From Streptomyces sp. NBC_00440 (GTDB taxonomy: Bacteria > Actinomycetota > Actinomycetes > Streptomycetales > Streptomycetaceae): DNA of 64,000 nt. The position numbers and the translations under genes are program-made. The notes under the pieces were generated by a model. It was not told the DNA's origin, did no database searches, and saw only the letters and a program-made list of their open reading frames with translations. Positions 48,536 to 57,117 of this stretch are shown here, piece after piece; positions within the stretch are counted from its first letter, which is position 1, and every line of letters begins with the position of its first letter. Where the stretch lies: contig NZ_CP107921.1 in the NCBI RefSeq assembly GCF_036014215.1, positions 4,584,001 to 4,648,000 of the forward strand. The letters run 5' to 3'.

Positions 48536-48710
48536 ACCCAACCGCCTCCGTCGTTCCCCGTGTTCAAACTGCTCTGTGGTCTGTCCACGAAGCTACGGAG
48601 GCGTTGTCACGGAGCTGTGCGTACCAGCCGTCGGCAGACGCACGGCTGCCCATCGATTGTGTAACGGCGATCAGGTTTAAAACGGGAACGGGCAGATCCG
48701 GATGATCGGT

Positions 48711-49727
48711 TCAGGTCAGCGGCAGCCGGTAGACCCCGCCCGCCAGCGGCTCGACCAGCCCGTCGGAGACCAGCCCGTCCAGCGCCCTGGCCCGCTGCAC
48801 CGGCTCGTGCCACACCGCGTCGAGCTGCGACTGCGGTACGGGACCCGGCGTGTCCCGCAGCACCGCGAGCAGCTTGCCGCGCACCTGGCGGTCCGTACCG
48901 GCGTACGTCTGTCCGCGCCGCGCCGCCCCCGCGTGTGCCGGTTTGCCGGCCAGCCGCCAGGCGCACTGCCCGGCGATGGGGCAGCGCCCGCACTCGGGGT
49001 TCTTGGCCGTGCAGACCAGCGCGCCCAGCTCCATGGAGGCCGCGGCCCAGCGCGCCGCGGTGGTCTCGTCGTCGGGGAGCAGGGTGCGGGCCAGCCTGCG
49101 TTCGGCGGCCGTGGTGGCGTTCGGCGGGTACTCGACGCCGCTGACCGCACGGGCGAAGACCCGCCGCACATTGGTGTCCAGGACCGCATGGCGCCGGCCG
49201 TACGCGAAGGAGGCGACCGCCGCAGCCGTGTACTCGCCGATACCGGGCAGCGAGATCAGCTGCCCGTGCTCGGACGGCACCTCGCCGCCGTGCCGCTCCG
49301 TGATGGCCTGGGCCGCTCCGTGCAGGCGCAGGGCGCGGCGCGGATATCCGAGCCTGCCCCAGGCCCGGACCGCCTCACCCGGGGCCTCGGCCGCCAGATC
49401 GGCCGGGCGCGGCCAGCGGGCCAGCCACTGTTCGTAGACCGGCAGCACCCGTACGACAGGGGTCTGCTGGAGCATGAACTCGCTGACCATGACCCCCCAG
49501 GCGCCCGCCTCGGGGCGGCGCCAGGGCAGATCGCGGGCGTTGGCGCCGAACCAGGTGATGACGGAGGAGTGCAGGCCGGCGGCGTCGGGAGCGGACGCCG
49601 GAGTCGCCGAGGGCGTCTGAGGCGTCGGCGTCTGAGGCGTCGGAGTCATCTGAGGCGTCGGGGTCATCTGAGTCGGCGGATTCGGGGGATTAGTCGGATT
49701 CGTCGAAGGTTCAGTGGTTGTAGTCAT
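48711..49727 (-). CDS. mutY: A/G-specific adenine glycosylase
   Basis: Removes adenine mispaired with 8-oxoguanine. The 338-aa enzyme has the MLQQT motif (VSEFMLQQTPVVRVLPVYEQW), helix-hairpin-helix LISLPGIGEYTAAAV with the catalytic Asp in HAVLDTNVRRV, and the 4Fe-4S ligands C-x6-C-x2-C-x5-C in CTAKNPECGRCPIAGQC. The first ~45 residues are Thr/Pro/Gln repeats (MTPTPQ units) absent from most homologues. No C-terminal MutT-like domain is obvious. Follows the PAP2 gene by 16 bp. Confidence 0.94.
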   Translation of the reverse strand: MTTTTEPSTNPTNPPNPPTQMTPTPQMTPTPQTPTPQTPSATPASAPDAAGLHSSVITWFGANARDLPWRRPEAGAWGVMVSEFMLQQTPVVRVLPVYEQWLARWPRPADLAAEAPGEAVRAWGRLGYPRRALRLHGAAQAITERHGGEVPSEHGQLISLPGIGEYTAAAVASFAYGRRHAVLDTNVRRVFARAVSGVEYPPNATTAAERRLARTLLPDDETTAARWAAASMELGALVCTAKNPECGRCPIAGQCAWRLAGKPAHAGAARRGQTYAGTDRQVRGKLLAVLRDTPGPVPQSQLDAVWHEPVQRARALDGLVSDGLVEPLAGGVYRLPLT

Positions 49728-49743
49728 GGCACATCCGATCCTC

Positions 49744-50352
49744 TCAGTTCGGGGCCCCCGGCCCCACGAACCAGGCCGCCGCGCTGATGTCGCTCGACCG
49801 CACCGTCTCCACCAGCGACCGTACGGGCCGGGTCAGCCCCTCGATGACGAGCAGCCCGATCAGCGCGCCGAGGAGCAGCCCGACGATCACGTCATGCGGA
49901 TAGTGCACACCGACGAAGACCCGCGAGAAGGCCATCAGCACCGCGACCGGCACGGTCAGCCAGACCAGCCGCACCATGGCGACGGAGAGTCCGACCGCCG
50001 CGGCGGCCGCGATGATCGAGTGATTGCTGGGGAAGGACCAGTCGCCGGGCGCCGGGCAGTCGATCAGCGGTTTCATCGCCCCGGCCACGGCCCGGCACGG
50101 GCGCTCCTCGTGGATCACCGACTTGAGCACTTCGCTGAGGACGTACGCGATGGCGGTCCCCAGCGGAGCGATCAGCGCCAGAGCCATCGCCTGCGCGGAC
50201 GCCGTACGCGCCCGCCACCACACGAAGACGAACAGCACGGCGAAGAGCAGCAGTCCGCCCTCGGTCCACAGCTCCATGAGCTGCTGCACCCAGGAGGGCG
50301 TGGAGTGCGCGAATTCGACGATATTTCGGTAGAGCTCGGAAGAACTGTCCAT
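49744..50352 (-). CDS. PAP2-family membrane phosphatase
   Basis: 202-aa membrane phosphatase with about five to six TM helices. The tripartite active site is complete: KSVIHEERP (KxxxxxxRP), FPSNHS (PSGH-like, with N) and SRVFVGVHYPHD (SRxxxxxHxxxD). Such proteins dephosphorylate undecaprenyl pyrophosphate or other lipid phosphates. It is upstream of mutY on the same strand. Substrate unknown. Confidence 0.88.
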   Translation of the reverse strand: MDSSSELYRNIVEFAHSTPSWVQQLMELWTEGGLLLFAVLFVFVWWRARTASAQAMALALIAPLGTAIAYVLSEVLKSVIHEERPCRAVAGAMKPLIDCPAPGDWSFPSNHSIIAAAAAVGLSVAMVRLVWLTVPVAVLMAFSRVFVGVHYPHDVIVGLLLGALIGLLVIEGLTRPVRSLVETVRSSDISAAAWFVGPGAPN

Positions 50353-50513
50353 GGTGACGGACAGTATGGATCATCCCGAAGCGGTGACCACGAGCGATCC
50401 TGCTCACGCTGTGCGGCCCGTGACGGGGGCACCGGGCACGGTCTGCGGAATGATGATCCGTAAAAGTTGTACGGACGGCGGCGGGTGGGGCCTGAGTTGG
50501 GTCTGATCTCTCG

Positions 50514-50529
50514 TACAGTTTGCGCCGTG
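50514..50529 (+). promoter_or_regulatory. -10 element with likely leaderless start of the Gly/Ser-rich protein
   Basis: TACAGT at 50514-50519, seven nucleotides before GTG 50527. No Shine-Dalgarno sequence. Confidence 0.45.
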
Positions 50530-51390
50530 GGATCTATGCGCAATCCGGTCGGGCCGCTTCCCTCCTCCATCTACTGGCGACGGAGGGCAGTAGCGGCGAC
50601 TCTGGTTGCGCTGCTCGCCCTGCTGGTCGTATGGATGGTGACATCGGGCGGCGGCGGAAAGCAGGGCAGTTCGGGCGCGAAGGGGGCCAATCCCGCCCCT
50701 TCCATCACCCCGGGCCCCTCCGGAACGGGCCCCGCGATCAGTCAAGCGCCCGGCGGGAGCGGTGGTTCGGGCAGCTCCGGCGGATCGGGCTCGTCCTCCG
50801 GTTCGGATACGGGTTCCGGCTCGGGCTCGGGCTCTGGCTCGGGCGGTTCCGGCGGGGCGGGCAGCGGCTCCGGCGGTACGGGCCCGGGCAGCGGTGACGG
50901 TGCCAACGGCACAGCCGGAAGCGGCGGTTCGGGCGCGGACGCCGCAGGCGCCGTCGACGGCCGGCGAGTCTCCGCGGGCTCCAGCCTCCCCGACTGCACT
51001 GCGGGAGCGGTCCAGTTGACGCTGCACAACCCCAAGAACAGCTATCCCCCCGGTGAGAAGCTGAAGTTCGACCTGATCGCCAAGAACACCTCGGGGACGG
51101 CCTGCAAGGTCGACTTCGGCCCGAAGGCCACCGTGCTCACGATCACCTCGACCACGGACGACCATGCCGTCTGGTCGTCCAAGGACTGCCCGAAGGACGG
51201 CGGTTCCGTGCTCCTCCAGGTCCCGGCCAACAGCACCATCAAGCACACGGTGGAATGGGACCGTAAGAAGTCGGCCCCGAAGTGCACGAAGCCGGGCCCG
51301 CAGACGGCGGGGGCCGGCACCTATCTGGTCGAGGCGAAGGCCCCGGGAATGCCGGTGAAGCAGACATCGGTGGTCCTGACGAAGGACTGA
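50527..51390 (+). CDS. Membrane-anchored Gly/Ser-rich protein with exported beta-domain
   Basis: 287-aa hypothetical exported protein. One TM helix (RAVAATLVALLALLVVWMV), then a very long Gly/Ser-rich stalk (about residues 50-150, GSGSGSGSGSGGSGG pattern). A C-terminal Ig-like domain follows (CTAGAVQLTLHNPKNSYPPG, FDLIAKNTSGTACKVDFGP, NSTIKHTVEWDRKKSAPKC) with four Cys that could form two disulfides. It looks like a stalked surface domain; function unknown. GTG 50527 or ATG 50536 are the candidate starts. Divergent from PAP2. Confidence 0.75.
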   Translation: MGSMRNPVGPLPSSIYWRRRAVAATLVALLALLVVWMVTSGGGGKQGSSGAKGANPAPSITPGPSGTGPAISQAPGGSGGSGSSGGSGSSSGSDTGSGSGSGSGSGGSGGAGSGSGGTGPGSGDGANGTAGSGGSGADAAGAVDGRRVSAGSSLPDCTAGAVQLTLHNPKNSYPPGEKLKFDLIAKNTSGTACKVDFGPKATVLTITSTTDDHAVWSSKDCPKDGGSVLLQVPANSTIKHTVEWDRKKSAPKCTKPGPQTAGAGTYLVEAKAPGMPVKQTSVVLTKD

Positions 51391-51429
51391 CCAGCCGGAA
51401 ACATCAAGTCCTGGCGGGCGAATTCAAGC

Positions 51430-51477
51430 CCCCCTCCTGGGGGAGCTTGAGGAGCGGGGTCCGGGGGCGGAGCCCCG
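51430..51477. repeat. GC-rich palindromic element between the Gly/Ser protein and disA
   Basis: CCCCCTCCTGGGGGAG followed by CGGGGTCCGGGGGCGGAGCCCCG (51455-51477), two adjacent hairpin-forming units. The first shares CTGGGGGAG with the insertion in disA, and the second resembles the palindrome inserted before cseC. It may act as a terminator for both convergent genes. Confidence 0.6.
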
Positions 51478-51512
51478 AAAAGGCCCGCACCCCACCCACC
51501 CCGGGCCACTGC

Positions 51513-52664
51513 CTAGACGTACCGCTCCAGAATCGACGACTCCGCGAGCCGCGAAAGGCCTTCCCGGACGCTACGGGCCCGCGCCTCCCCGACGCCGTCC
51601 ACCGCCTGCAGATCATCCACGCTGGCGGCGAGCAGCTTCTGCAGCCCGCCGAAGTGCTCCACCAGCCGTTCGATGATCGCCCCCGGCAGCCTCGGCACCT
51701 TGGCCAGCAGCCGGAACCCGCGCGGCGACACCGCCGAGTCGAGCGTCTCCGGGGAGCCGCTGTACCCCAGCGCCCTTGCCACCACGGGCAGTTCGAGCAG
51801 CTCCGTGTGGCTGAGCGTGTTGAGGTCGACCAGCGCCTCGGCGACCGTACGCGAACGCTGGGGGCCCCTCCCGGAGGCAGCTCTGGGGGAGGTGGGCTCC
51901 GGCACGTAGTCCCTGACCACCAGCTCCCGCTCCGGCTCGACCCCCGCGATCAGCTCGTCCAGCTGGAGGGAGAGCAGTCGGCCGTCGGTGCCCAGCTCCA
52001 CCACGTACTCGGCGATCTCGGTGGCGATCCGCCGGACCATCTCAAGACGCTGCGCGACAGCCGTCACGTCCCGGACCGTCACCAGGTCCTCGATCTCCAG
52101 GGCGGAGAGCGTGCCCGCCACCTCGTCCAGCCGGAGCTTGTACCGCTCCAGCGTGGCCAGGGCCTGGTTGGCGCGGGACAGGATCGCCGCCGACTCCTCC
52201 AGGACCCGGCGCTCCCCGTCCACGTACAGCGCGATCAGGTGCATCGACTGCGATACGGAGACGACGGGGAAGCCGCACTGCTTGGAGACCCGGTCCGCCG
52301 TGCGATGGCGGGTGCCGGTCTCCTCGGTGGGGATCGACGCGTCCGGGACGAGCTGGACGCCGGCCCGGAGAATCTTGGTCAGATCCTTGTCGAGGATCAG
52401 CGCGCCGTCGAGCTTGCACAGCTCCCGCAGGCGGGTCGCGGCGAACTCCACGTCCATGACGAAACCGCCGGTGCACATCGCTTCGACGCTCTTGTCCATG
52501 CCCAGGACGATCAGGCCGCCGGTGTTCCCGCGGAGGATCCGCTCCAGGCCGTCGCGCAGAGCGGTACCGGGCGCGACAGCGCTCAGCGTGGCACGCATCA
52601 GCGCTTCATTGCCGGACGAGCTCCCGCCGGATCTCCCGGGTGCTGCTCGGTCATTGGCTGCCAC
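51513..52664 (-). CDS. disA: DNA integrity scanning protein DisA, diadenylate cyclase
   Basis: Makes c-di-AMP from two ATP and monitors DNA branch structures. The 383-aa protein has the DAC domain with [18 protein letters not shown], the catalytic [13 protein letters not shown] (DGA) and [18 protein letters not shown] (RHR). A helical spine and a C-terminal helix-hairpin-helix ([21 protein letters not shown]) follow. GTG 52664 has AGGAG upstream. The linker after VRDYVPEPT carries an insert of about 11 residues encoded by a GC-rich repeat. It lies 57 bp after radA, the usual pairing. Confidence 0.95.
   Translation of the reverse strand: MAANDRAAPGRSGGSSSGNEALMRATLSAVAPGTALRDGLERILRGNTGGLIVLGMDKSVEAMCTGGFVMDVEFAATRLRELCKLDGALILDKDLTKILRAGVQLVPDASIPTEETGTRHRTADRVSKQCGFPVVSVSQSMHLIALYVDGERRVLEESAAILSRANQALATLERYKLRLDEVAGTLSALEIEDLVTVRDVTAVAQRLEMVRRIATEIAEYVVELGTDGRLLSLQLDELIAGVEPERELVVRDYVPEPTSPRAASGRGPQRSRTVAEALVDLNTLSHTELLELPVVARALGYSGSPETLDSAVSPRGFRLLAKVPRLPGAIIERLVEHFGGLQKLLAASVDDLQAVDGVGEARARSVREGLSRLAESSILERYV
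51858..51892. repeat. GC-rich repeat element inserted within disA
   Basis: 35 bp beginning CTGGGGGCCCCTCCC and ending CTCTGGGGGAGG: two CTGGGGG direct copies and a CTCCC/GGGAG hairpin. On the coding strand it gives [11 protein letters not shown], which breaks the otherwise conserved interdomain sequence and stays in frame. Confidence 0.55.
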
Positions 52665-52720
52665 TGCACTCCTCCGGCTCGTACGGACAGGCGAGACCAG
52701 GGCAAAGTCTACCGGCGCAC

Positions 52721-54118
52721 TCACTCGTCCTGGGGCGCGCGGGCCCTTGAACGGCGCGGAAGGGCCCGCAGCGCGTCCCCCATGTCCGCCACTTCGATGA
52801 CCTTCATCCCTGCGGGGACCTTCCCCGGATCGGTCGGTACGAGGGCGTGGGTGAAGCCGAGACGGTGGGCCTCGGCAAGCCTGCGCTGGACGCCGGTGAC
52901 CCTCCTGACCTCGCCCGCGAGACCCACTTCGCCGATCGCCACCAGGTTCTTCGGGAGCGGGACGTCGCTGGCGGCGGAGGCCAGGGCGAGCGCGACGGCC
53001 AGGTCGGCGGCCGGTTCGGTGAGCTTCACGCCGCCGACCGTCGCCGTGTAGATGTCGCGCTTGCCGAGCGCGCTGATCCTGCCGCGCTGTTCGAGGACGG
53101 CGAGCATCATCGAGACCCGGGAGGTCTCAAGACCGGAGGTGGTGCGCCGGGGTGAGGGGATCTGTGAGTCGACCGTGAGCGCCTGGACCTCGGCGACCAG
53201 GGGGCGCTTGCCCTCCAGGGTGACCGTCAGACAGGTCCCGGGCACCGGTTCGTCACGGCGCGTCAGGAACAGCCCGCTCGGGTCGGCGAGCCCGGTGATG
53301 CCCTCGTCGTGCAGCTCGAAGCAGCCGACCTCGTCGGTGGCCCCGTATCTGTTCTTGACGCCGCGGACCAGCCGCAGCCGGGCGTGCCGGTCGCCCTCGA
53401 AGGACAGCACGACGTCCACCAGGTGCTCAAGGAGCCGGGGCCCGGCGATGGCGCCGTCCTTCGTGACGTGCCCGACGAGCAGCGTGGACATCCCGCGCTC
53501 CTTGGATGCGCGGATCAGCGCGCCCGCCACCTCGCGCACCTGCGCCATACCGCCCGGCGCACCGTCCAGTTCGGATGAGGCCACCGTCTGTACGGAGTCC
53601 AGGACCAGCAGGGACGGCTTCACCGCGTCGAGGTGGCCGAGCACCGCGGCGAGGTCGGTCTCGGCGGCCAGATAGAGGTGGTCATTGATCGCGTGGATCC
53701 GGTCGGCGCGCAGCCTGACCTGGCTCGCGGACTCCTCGGCCGTCACATAGAGCGTGCGGTGGTCGGAGCCGGCGGCCTTCGCCGCGACGTCGAGCAGCAG
53801 CGTGGACTTGCCGACGCCCGGCTCGCCCGCGAGCAGCACGACCGCGCCGGGCACCAGACCGCCGCCGAGCACCCGGTCCAGCTCGTTGACCCCGGTCGAA
53901 CGGGCCGTCGCCGTCCGGCTGTCGACCTGGCCGATGGGGACGGCGGCGCTGCTGACCGGACCGGCCGCGGTCGTCCGCACGGCGGGCCCGCCGCCCTGCT
54001 CCTCGACCGTCCCCCACGTCTGGCACTCGGGGCAGCGGCCCAGCCACTTGGCCGTCGTGTACCCGCATTCGGTGCAGCGGTAGGACGGCCGTTCTCTGGT
54101 CTTCGCACGGGTGGCCAT
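52721..54118 (-). CDS. radA: DNA repair protein RadA (Sms)
   Basis: Hexameric RecA-like helicase that processes recombination intermediates and is functionally linked to DisA. 465 aa: zinc finger [23 protein letters not shown] at the N-terminus, Walker [10 protein letters not shown], the RadA motif [15 protein letters not shown], and a Lon-like C-domain with [21 protein letters not shown] 54118 is the natural start; TACGGT on the minus strand ends six nucleotides upstream, so it may be leaderless. Confidence 0.95.
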   Translation of the reverse strand: MATRAKTRERPSYRCTECGYTTAKWLGRCPECQTWGTVEEQGGGPAVRTTAAGPVSSAAVPIGQVDSRTATARSTGVNELDRVLGGGLVPGAVVLLAGEPGVGKSTLLLDVAAKAAGSDHRTLYVTAEESASQVRLRADRIHAINDHLYLAAETDLAAVLGHLDAVKPSLLVLDSVQTVASSELDGAPGGMAQVREVAGALIRASKERGMSTLLVGHVTKDGAIAGPRLLEHLVDVVLSFEGDRHARLRLVRGVKNRYGATDEVGCFELHDEGITGLADPSGLFLTRRDEPVPGTCLTVTLEGKRPLVAEVQALTVDSQIPSPRRTTSGLETSRVSMMLAVLEQRGRISALGKRDIYTATVGGVKLTEPAADLAVALALASAASDVPLPKNLVAIGEVGLAGEVRRVTGVQRRLAEAHRLGFTHALVPTDPGKVPAGMKVIEVADMGDALRALPRRSRARAPQDE

Positions 54119-54289
54119 GGCGCCACCGTAACCGGCCGCACCGACAGTGGCCGTACGCCTCATGGGCACCGGGCGAGGGGCCGGGAGCCAGCTGCCGGAA
54201 TCCGGGATTCCTGTCCCCTTTTGAGGGATACGTTCACCCGTAAGGATTAAATGCCCTCAAGAGGTGCTAGGAGGCGGCTATTACCGGCC

Positions 54290-54304
54290 TACCGTCGCCG
54301 GGTG
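54290..54304 (+). promoter_or_regulatory. -10 element at the BACON protein start; alternative TTA-containing start upstream
   Basis: TACCGT at 54290-54295 is six nucleotides before GTG 54302, the pattern of leaderless genes here. A competing ATG at 54251 has AAGGA four to five nucleotides upstream, but would read rare codons including TTA at 54281. Confidence 0.4.
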
Positions 54305-56014
54305 ACGAGCAGCAGGCTGGAGAACCCCACACACACCACCGGCGCACACCGGGCGCACCGGCGCGCCCCCCACCCGGCGGAACAGCGGCCGCCGGTCCGT
54401 TACGAGGCATATCTGGACGGTCTTTTCACCTACTGCCTCTCCGTTCTGTGCGACCACACGGAGGCCACCGCCGTACTCGGCGAGGTGCTCGCCGTCTCGG
54501 AACGCCAGTTCAGCCGCTGCCCCTCGGGCGAACAGAGCCGCCGGGCCTGGCTGTACGCCCTCGCGCGCTGGGCCTGTCTGCGCAAGCTCGCCGAGCGGAA
54601 GCGGCTGCGTCCCGGCGCACACACCGGGCGCACGCCGGAGCCCAAGCCCGCGCCCGCGCCCGAGCAGCCAGGAGCTGCCGAGGCCGCCGAGCGGCAGCGC
54701 CGCGATCTCGCCACTCTTGCCTGGCCCGAGGCCGCCGGCACCACCCCCGAGCAGCGCGAGGCGCTGGAACTCGCGGTACGCCACGGCCTCGGCCCGCGCG
54801 AAGTCGCCGCCGTGCTCGGCCTGGAGCACGCGGCTGCCCGCGAGCTGCTGGCCGCCGGAGCCTGCGAGGTGGAGCGGACCCGCGCGGCACTCGCCGTCGT
54901 CGAGACCGGCAACTGCCCGAGCGTCGCCCGGCTCACCGGCGACAACCGGGTCCTGCTCTCCACGGCGCTCCGCCGCGAACTCGTCCGGCACGTGGACGAC
55001 TGCCCGCGCTGCCGCCGGGTCGCCGAGCGGGCCGGAGCGACGGGCCCCTGGCCCGGCTCCACCGTCACACCGGCCACCCCGGCGGCCCTGCCGCTCGTCG
55101 TGGCGGAACGATCCGCCGCGTACACGGCGATGCTGCACGCCCCCCGTGGCCACGCCCCGCGCTTCGGCCGCACGGGCTTCCCGCTGGACCCGAAGGACCG
55201 GGCCGCCCGCCGCGACCGGCTGCGCTCGCGCGCCGTGACGACCACCGTCGTCGCGACGGTCGTCGCCGCCCCGGTGCTGGCCCTGTGGGTGGCGTACCGC
55301 CACGCTCCCTCCACCGGCGAGGGGCACGGCGGTTCGGTGACATCGAGCGAGGCCGACGGGCCGGGCGGCAACGGCGCGAGCCCGTACGACCACTACGAGA
55401 ACGCGGGCAACGCCCGCACCCAGCACACCCCGTTCGCCGACGACGGCAGTTCGCCGGACGTGTCCGTCGAGGTCATCAGCCCGGACGCGGCGGACCAGAA
55501 GGCGGGTGACGGCTCACTGGCCGCCGGCGGCCTCACCGTCGCGGCCCGCGCGTCCGGCGGACGCACCTCGATCACCCTGACCAACGGCGGCGACCGCCCC
55601 CTCTCCTGGTCGGCCACCAGGAGCGCGCCGTGGCTCTACCTCAGCAGCTCGTCGGGCGTCCTGTCGCCGGGCGGCTCGATCACGATCCGGGTGTACGTGG
55701 ACCACCGCAGCGAACCGTCGGGCGCCTGGTCGGCCCGGATCGCCCTGGACCCGTCGGGCGCCGTCGTGTCGATCCACGGGTACGGCCGGGGCGACGGAAA
55801 CCACGGCCGGGGCCACGGCCATGGGCACGGTCACCACGGCCACGGCAGCCCGACCCCGTCGAACGGTCCGTCCTCGGGACCGGCCCCTTCGGGCCGCCCG
55901 ACGCCCACGCCGACACCGACCTCTTCGGCCCCGACGCCCAGCCCCACCCCGACCGTCTCGGACTCCCCGACGACAGCACCGCCGTCGACCCCGGGCACAC
56001 CTTCAGCGTCGTAA
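54302..56014 (+). CDS. Membrane protein: sigma-like N-terminus, HxxxCxxC motif, TM helix and BACON-like exterior domain
   Basis: 570 aa. Residues 34-100 resemble ECF region 2 (YLDGLFTYCLSVLCDHTEAT, RAWLYALARWACLRKL); 148-195 resemble region 4 (TPEQREALELAVRHGLGPRE, then VAAVLGLEHAAARELLA). H230-x3-C234-x2-C237 (HVDDCPRC) matches the zinc motif of ZAS anti-sigma domains. TM helix 311-331. Outside: residues about 408-493 look like a BACON/Ig-like domain (SWSATRSAPWLYLSSSSGVL), then a Gly/His tract (HGRGHGHGHGHHGHG) and a Pro/Thr/Ser tail. The sigma-like parts are degenerate, so activity is uncertain. Function unknown; divergent from radA. Confidence 0.78.
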   Translation: MTSSRLENPTHTTGAHRAHRRAPHPAEQRPPVRYEAYLDGLFTYCLSVLCDHTEATAVLGEVLAVSERQFSRCPSGEQSRRAWLYALARWACLRKLAERKRLRPGAHTGRTPEPKPAPAPEQPGAAEAAERQRRDLATLAWPEAAGTTPEQREALELAVRHGLGPREVAAVLGLEHAAARELLAAGACEVERTRAALAVVETGNCPSVARLTGDNRVLLSTALRRELVRHVDDCPRCRRVAERAGATGPWPGSTVTPATPAALPLVVAERSAAYTAMLHAPRGHAPRFGRTGFPLDPKDRAARRDRLRSRAVTTTVVATVVAAPVLALWVAYRHAPSTGEGHGGSVTSSEADGPGGNGASPYDHYENAGNARTQHTPFADDGSSPDVSVEVISPDAADQKAGDGSLAAGGLTVAARASGGRTSITLTNGGDRPLSWSATRSAPWLYLSSSSGVLSPGGSITIRVYVDHRSEPSGAWSARIALDPSGAVVSIHGYGRGDGNHGRGHGHGHGHHGHGSPTPSNGPSSGPAPSGRPTPTPTPTSSAPTPSPTPTVSDSPTTAPPSTPGTPSAS

Positions 56015-56027
56015 CGGGAAAGCCGCC

Positions 56028-56069
56028 ACGAGAGACCCGTAACGAGAGACCCGTAACGAGAAAGCCGTA
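56028..56069. repeat. 14-bp tandem repeat, three copies
   Basis: ACGAGAGACCCGTA at 56028-56041 and 56042-56055 are identical; 56056-56069 (ACGAGAAAGCCGTA) differs at two positions. It lies just after the BACON gene stop. Confidence 0.85.
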
Positions 56070-56096
56070 CCCGGAAACCAGCGGTCCGGCCGCTCT

Positions 56097-56147
56097 GGAA
56101 ACCAGGACCGGCCGGAAACCAGGACCGGCCGCGAACCAGGGCCGGCC
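56097..56147. repeat. 17-bp tandem repeat, three copies
   Basis: GGAAACCAGGACCGGCC at 56097-56113 and 56114-56130, then GCGAACCAGGGCCGGCC at 56131-56147 and a partial fourth copy. Located in the gap between two convergent genes. Confidence 0.85.
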
Positions 56148-56180
56148 CGCGAACCAGCCCTGGCTCGGACGCTGCCGGTC

Positions 56181-57026
56181 CTACCGAGGGTCGGCCGGGT
56201 GCGGGGCCATCGGGAGCAGCGCCGCGACCCGCTCCTCGCACAGCTCCACCAGGCGGTCGTACGCCGGTGCGCCCATCAGCTCGATCAGCTCCGGCCGGTA
56301 CGTCACATAGACCGGGTCACCCGCGCCGTGCGCGGACGTCGCCGACGTGCACCACCAGTGCAGGTCGTGGCCGCCGGGACCCCAGCCGCGCCGGTCGTAC
56401 TCGCCGATGGAGATCTGCAGCACCCGCGAATCGTCGGGCCGCTCGATCCAGTCGTACGTCCGGCGGACCGGCAGCTGCCAGCAGACGTCCGGCTTCGTCT
56501 CCAGCGGTTCCTTGCCCTCCCGCAGCGCCAGGATGTGCAGCGAGCACCCCGCGCCGCCCGCGAACCCGGGCCGGTTCTGGAAGATGCAGGAACCCTCCCA
56601 GCGCCGTGTCTGGCGCTCCCCGTCCTCGTCGAGCTGGACCCACCCCGTCTCCGTACCGACGTCGTGGAACTGCCAGAGGTCCGGCGTGAGCCGTTCCACA
56701 TGACCGGCCACCCGCTGCTCGTCCTCCTCGTCCGAGAAGTGCGCCCCCAGCGTGCAGCAGCCGTCGTCGGCGCGGCCCGCCTCGATGCCCTGGCAGCCGC
56801 TGCCGAAAATGCAGGTCCACCGCGAGGTGAGCCAGGTCAGGTCGCAGCGGAAGACCTGTTCGTCATCGGCGGGGTCCGGGAATTCGACCCAGGCCCGGGC
56901 GAAGTCCAGACCCTGCTCGTCATTGACGCGCTCGTCACTATTGCGCTCGTCGCTACTCTTCTGGGCACTCTTCGGCTTCGGCTGCTTGGTGGCTTTGCCC
57001 GGCTTCGCCTTTTTCGTCTTTGGCAC
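56181..57026 (-). CDS. Cys-rich hypothetical protein (YkgJ/DUF3109-like metal-binding pattern)
   Basis: 281-aa soluble protein. The first ~40 residues are Lys-rich ([18 protein letters not shown]). Cys cluster: [35 protein letters not shown], then [10 protein letters not shown] and [11 protein letters not shown]. This spacing resembles zinc/iron-chelating CxxxC...CC proteins of the YkgJ/DUF3109 type. A later part ([26 protein letters not shown]) may add ligands. GTG 57026 precedes the basic tail; the longer frame to 58163 is antisense. Divergent from ppx. Confidence 0.72.
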   Translation of the reverse strand: MPKTKKAKPGKATKQPKPKSAQKSSDERNSDERVNDEQGLDFARAWVEFPDPADDEQVFRCDLTWLTSRWTCIFGSGCQGIEAGRADDGCCTLGAHFSDEEDEQRVAGHVERLTPDLWQFHDVGTETGWVQLDEDGERQTRRWEGSCIFQNRPGFAGGAGCSLHILALREGKEPLETKPDVCWQLPVRRTYDWIERPDDSRVLQISIGEYDRRGWGPGGHDLHWWCTSATSAHGAGDPVYVTYRPELIELMGAPAYDRLVELCEERVAALLPMAPHPADPR

Positions 57027-57101
57027 GCACCCAGCGTACGGGGACAGTGCGGGGACACCGCCCCCATCAGCCCGGACAGCCACCCGCTTGCCCGCGCCCA
57101 G

Positions 57102-57117
57102 TAGCGTTCCGTCCATG
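57102..57117 (+). promoter_or_regulatory. -10 element with likely leaderless start of ppx/gppA
   Basis: TAGCGT at 57102-57107, seven nucleotides before ATG 57115. No ribosome-binding site. Confidence 0.4.

Noticed and set aside
47247..48541. Anti-sigma factor gene next to sigE
   Set aside because: The downstream gene is a lipoprotein (CseA) followed by CseB and CseC; no ZAS-type anti-sigma is present.
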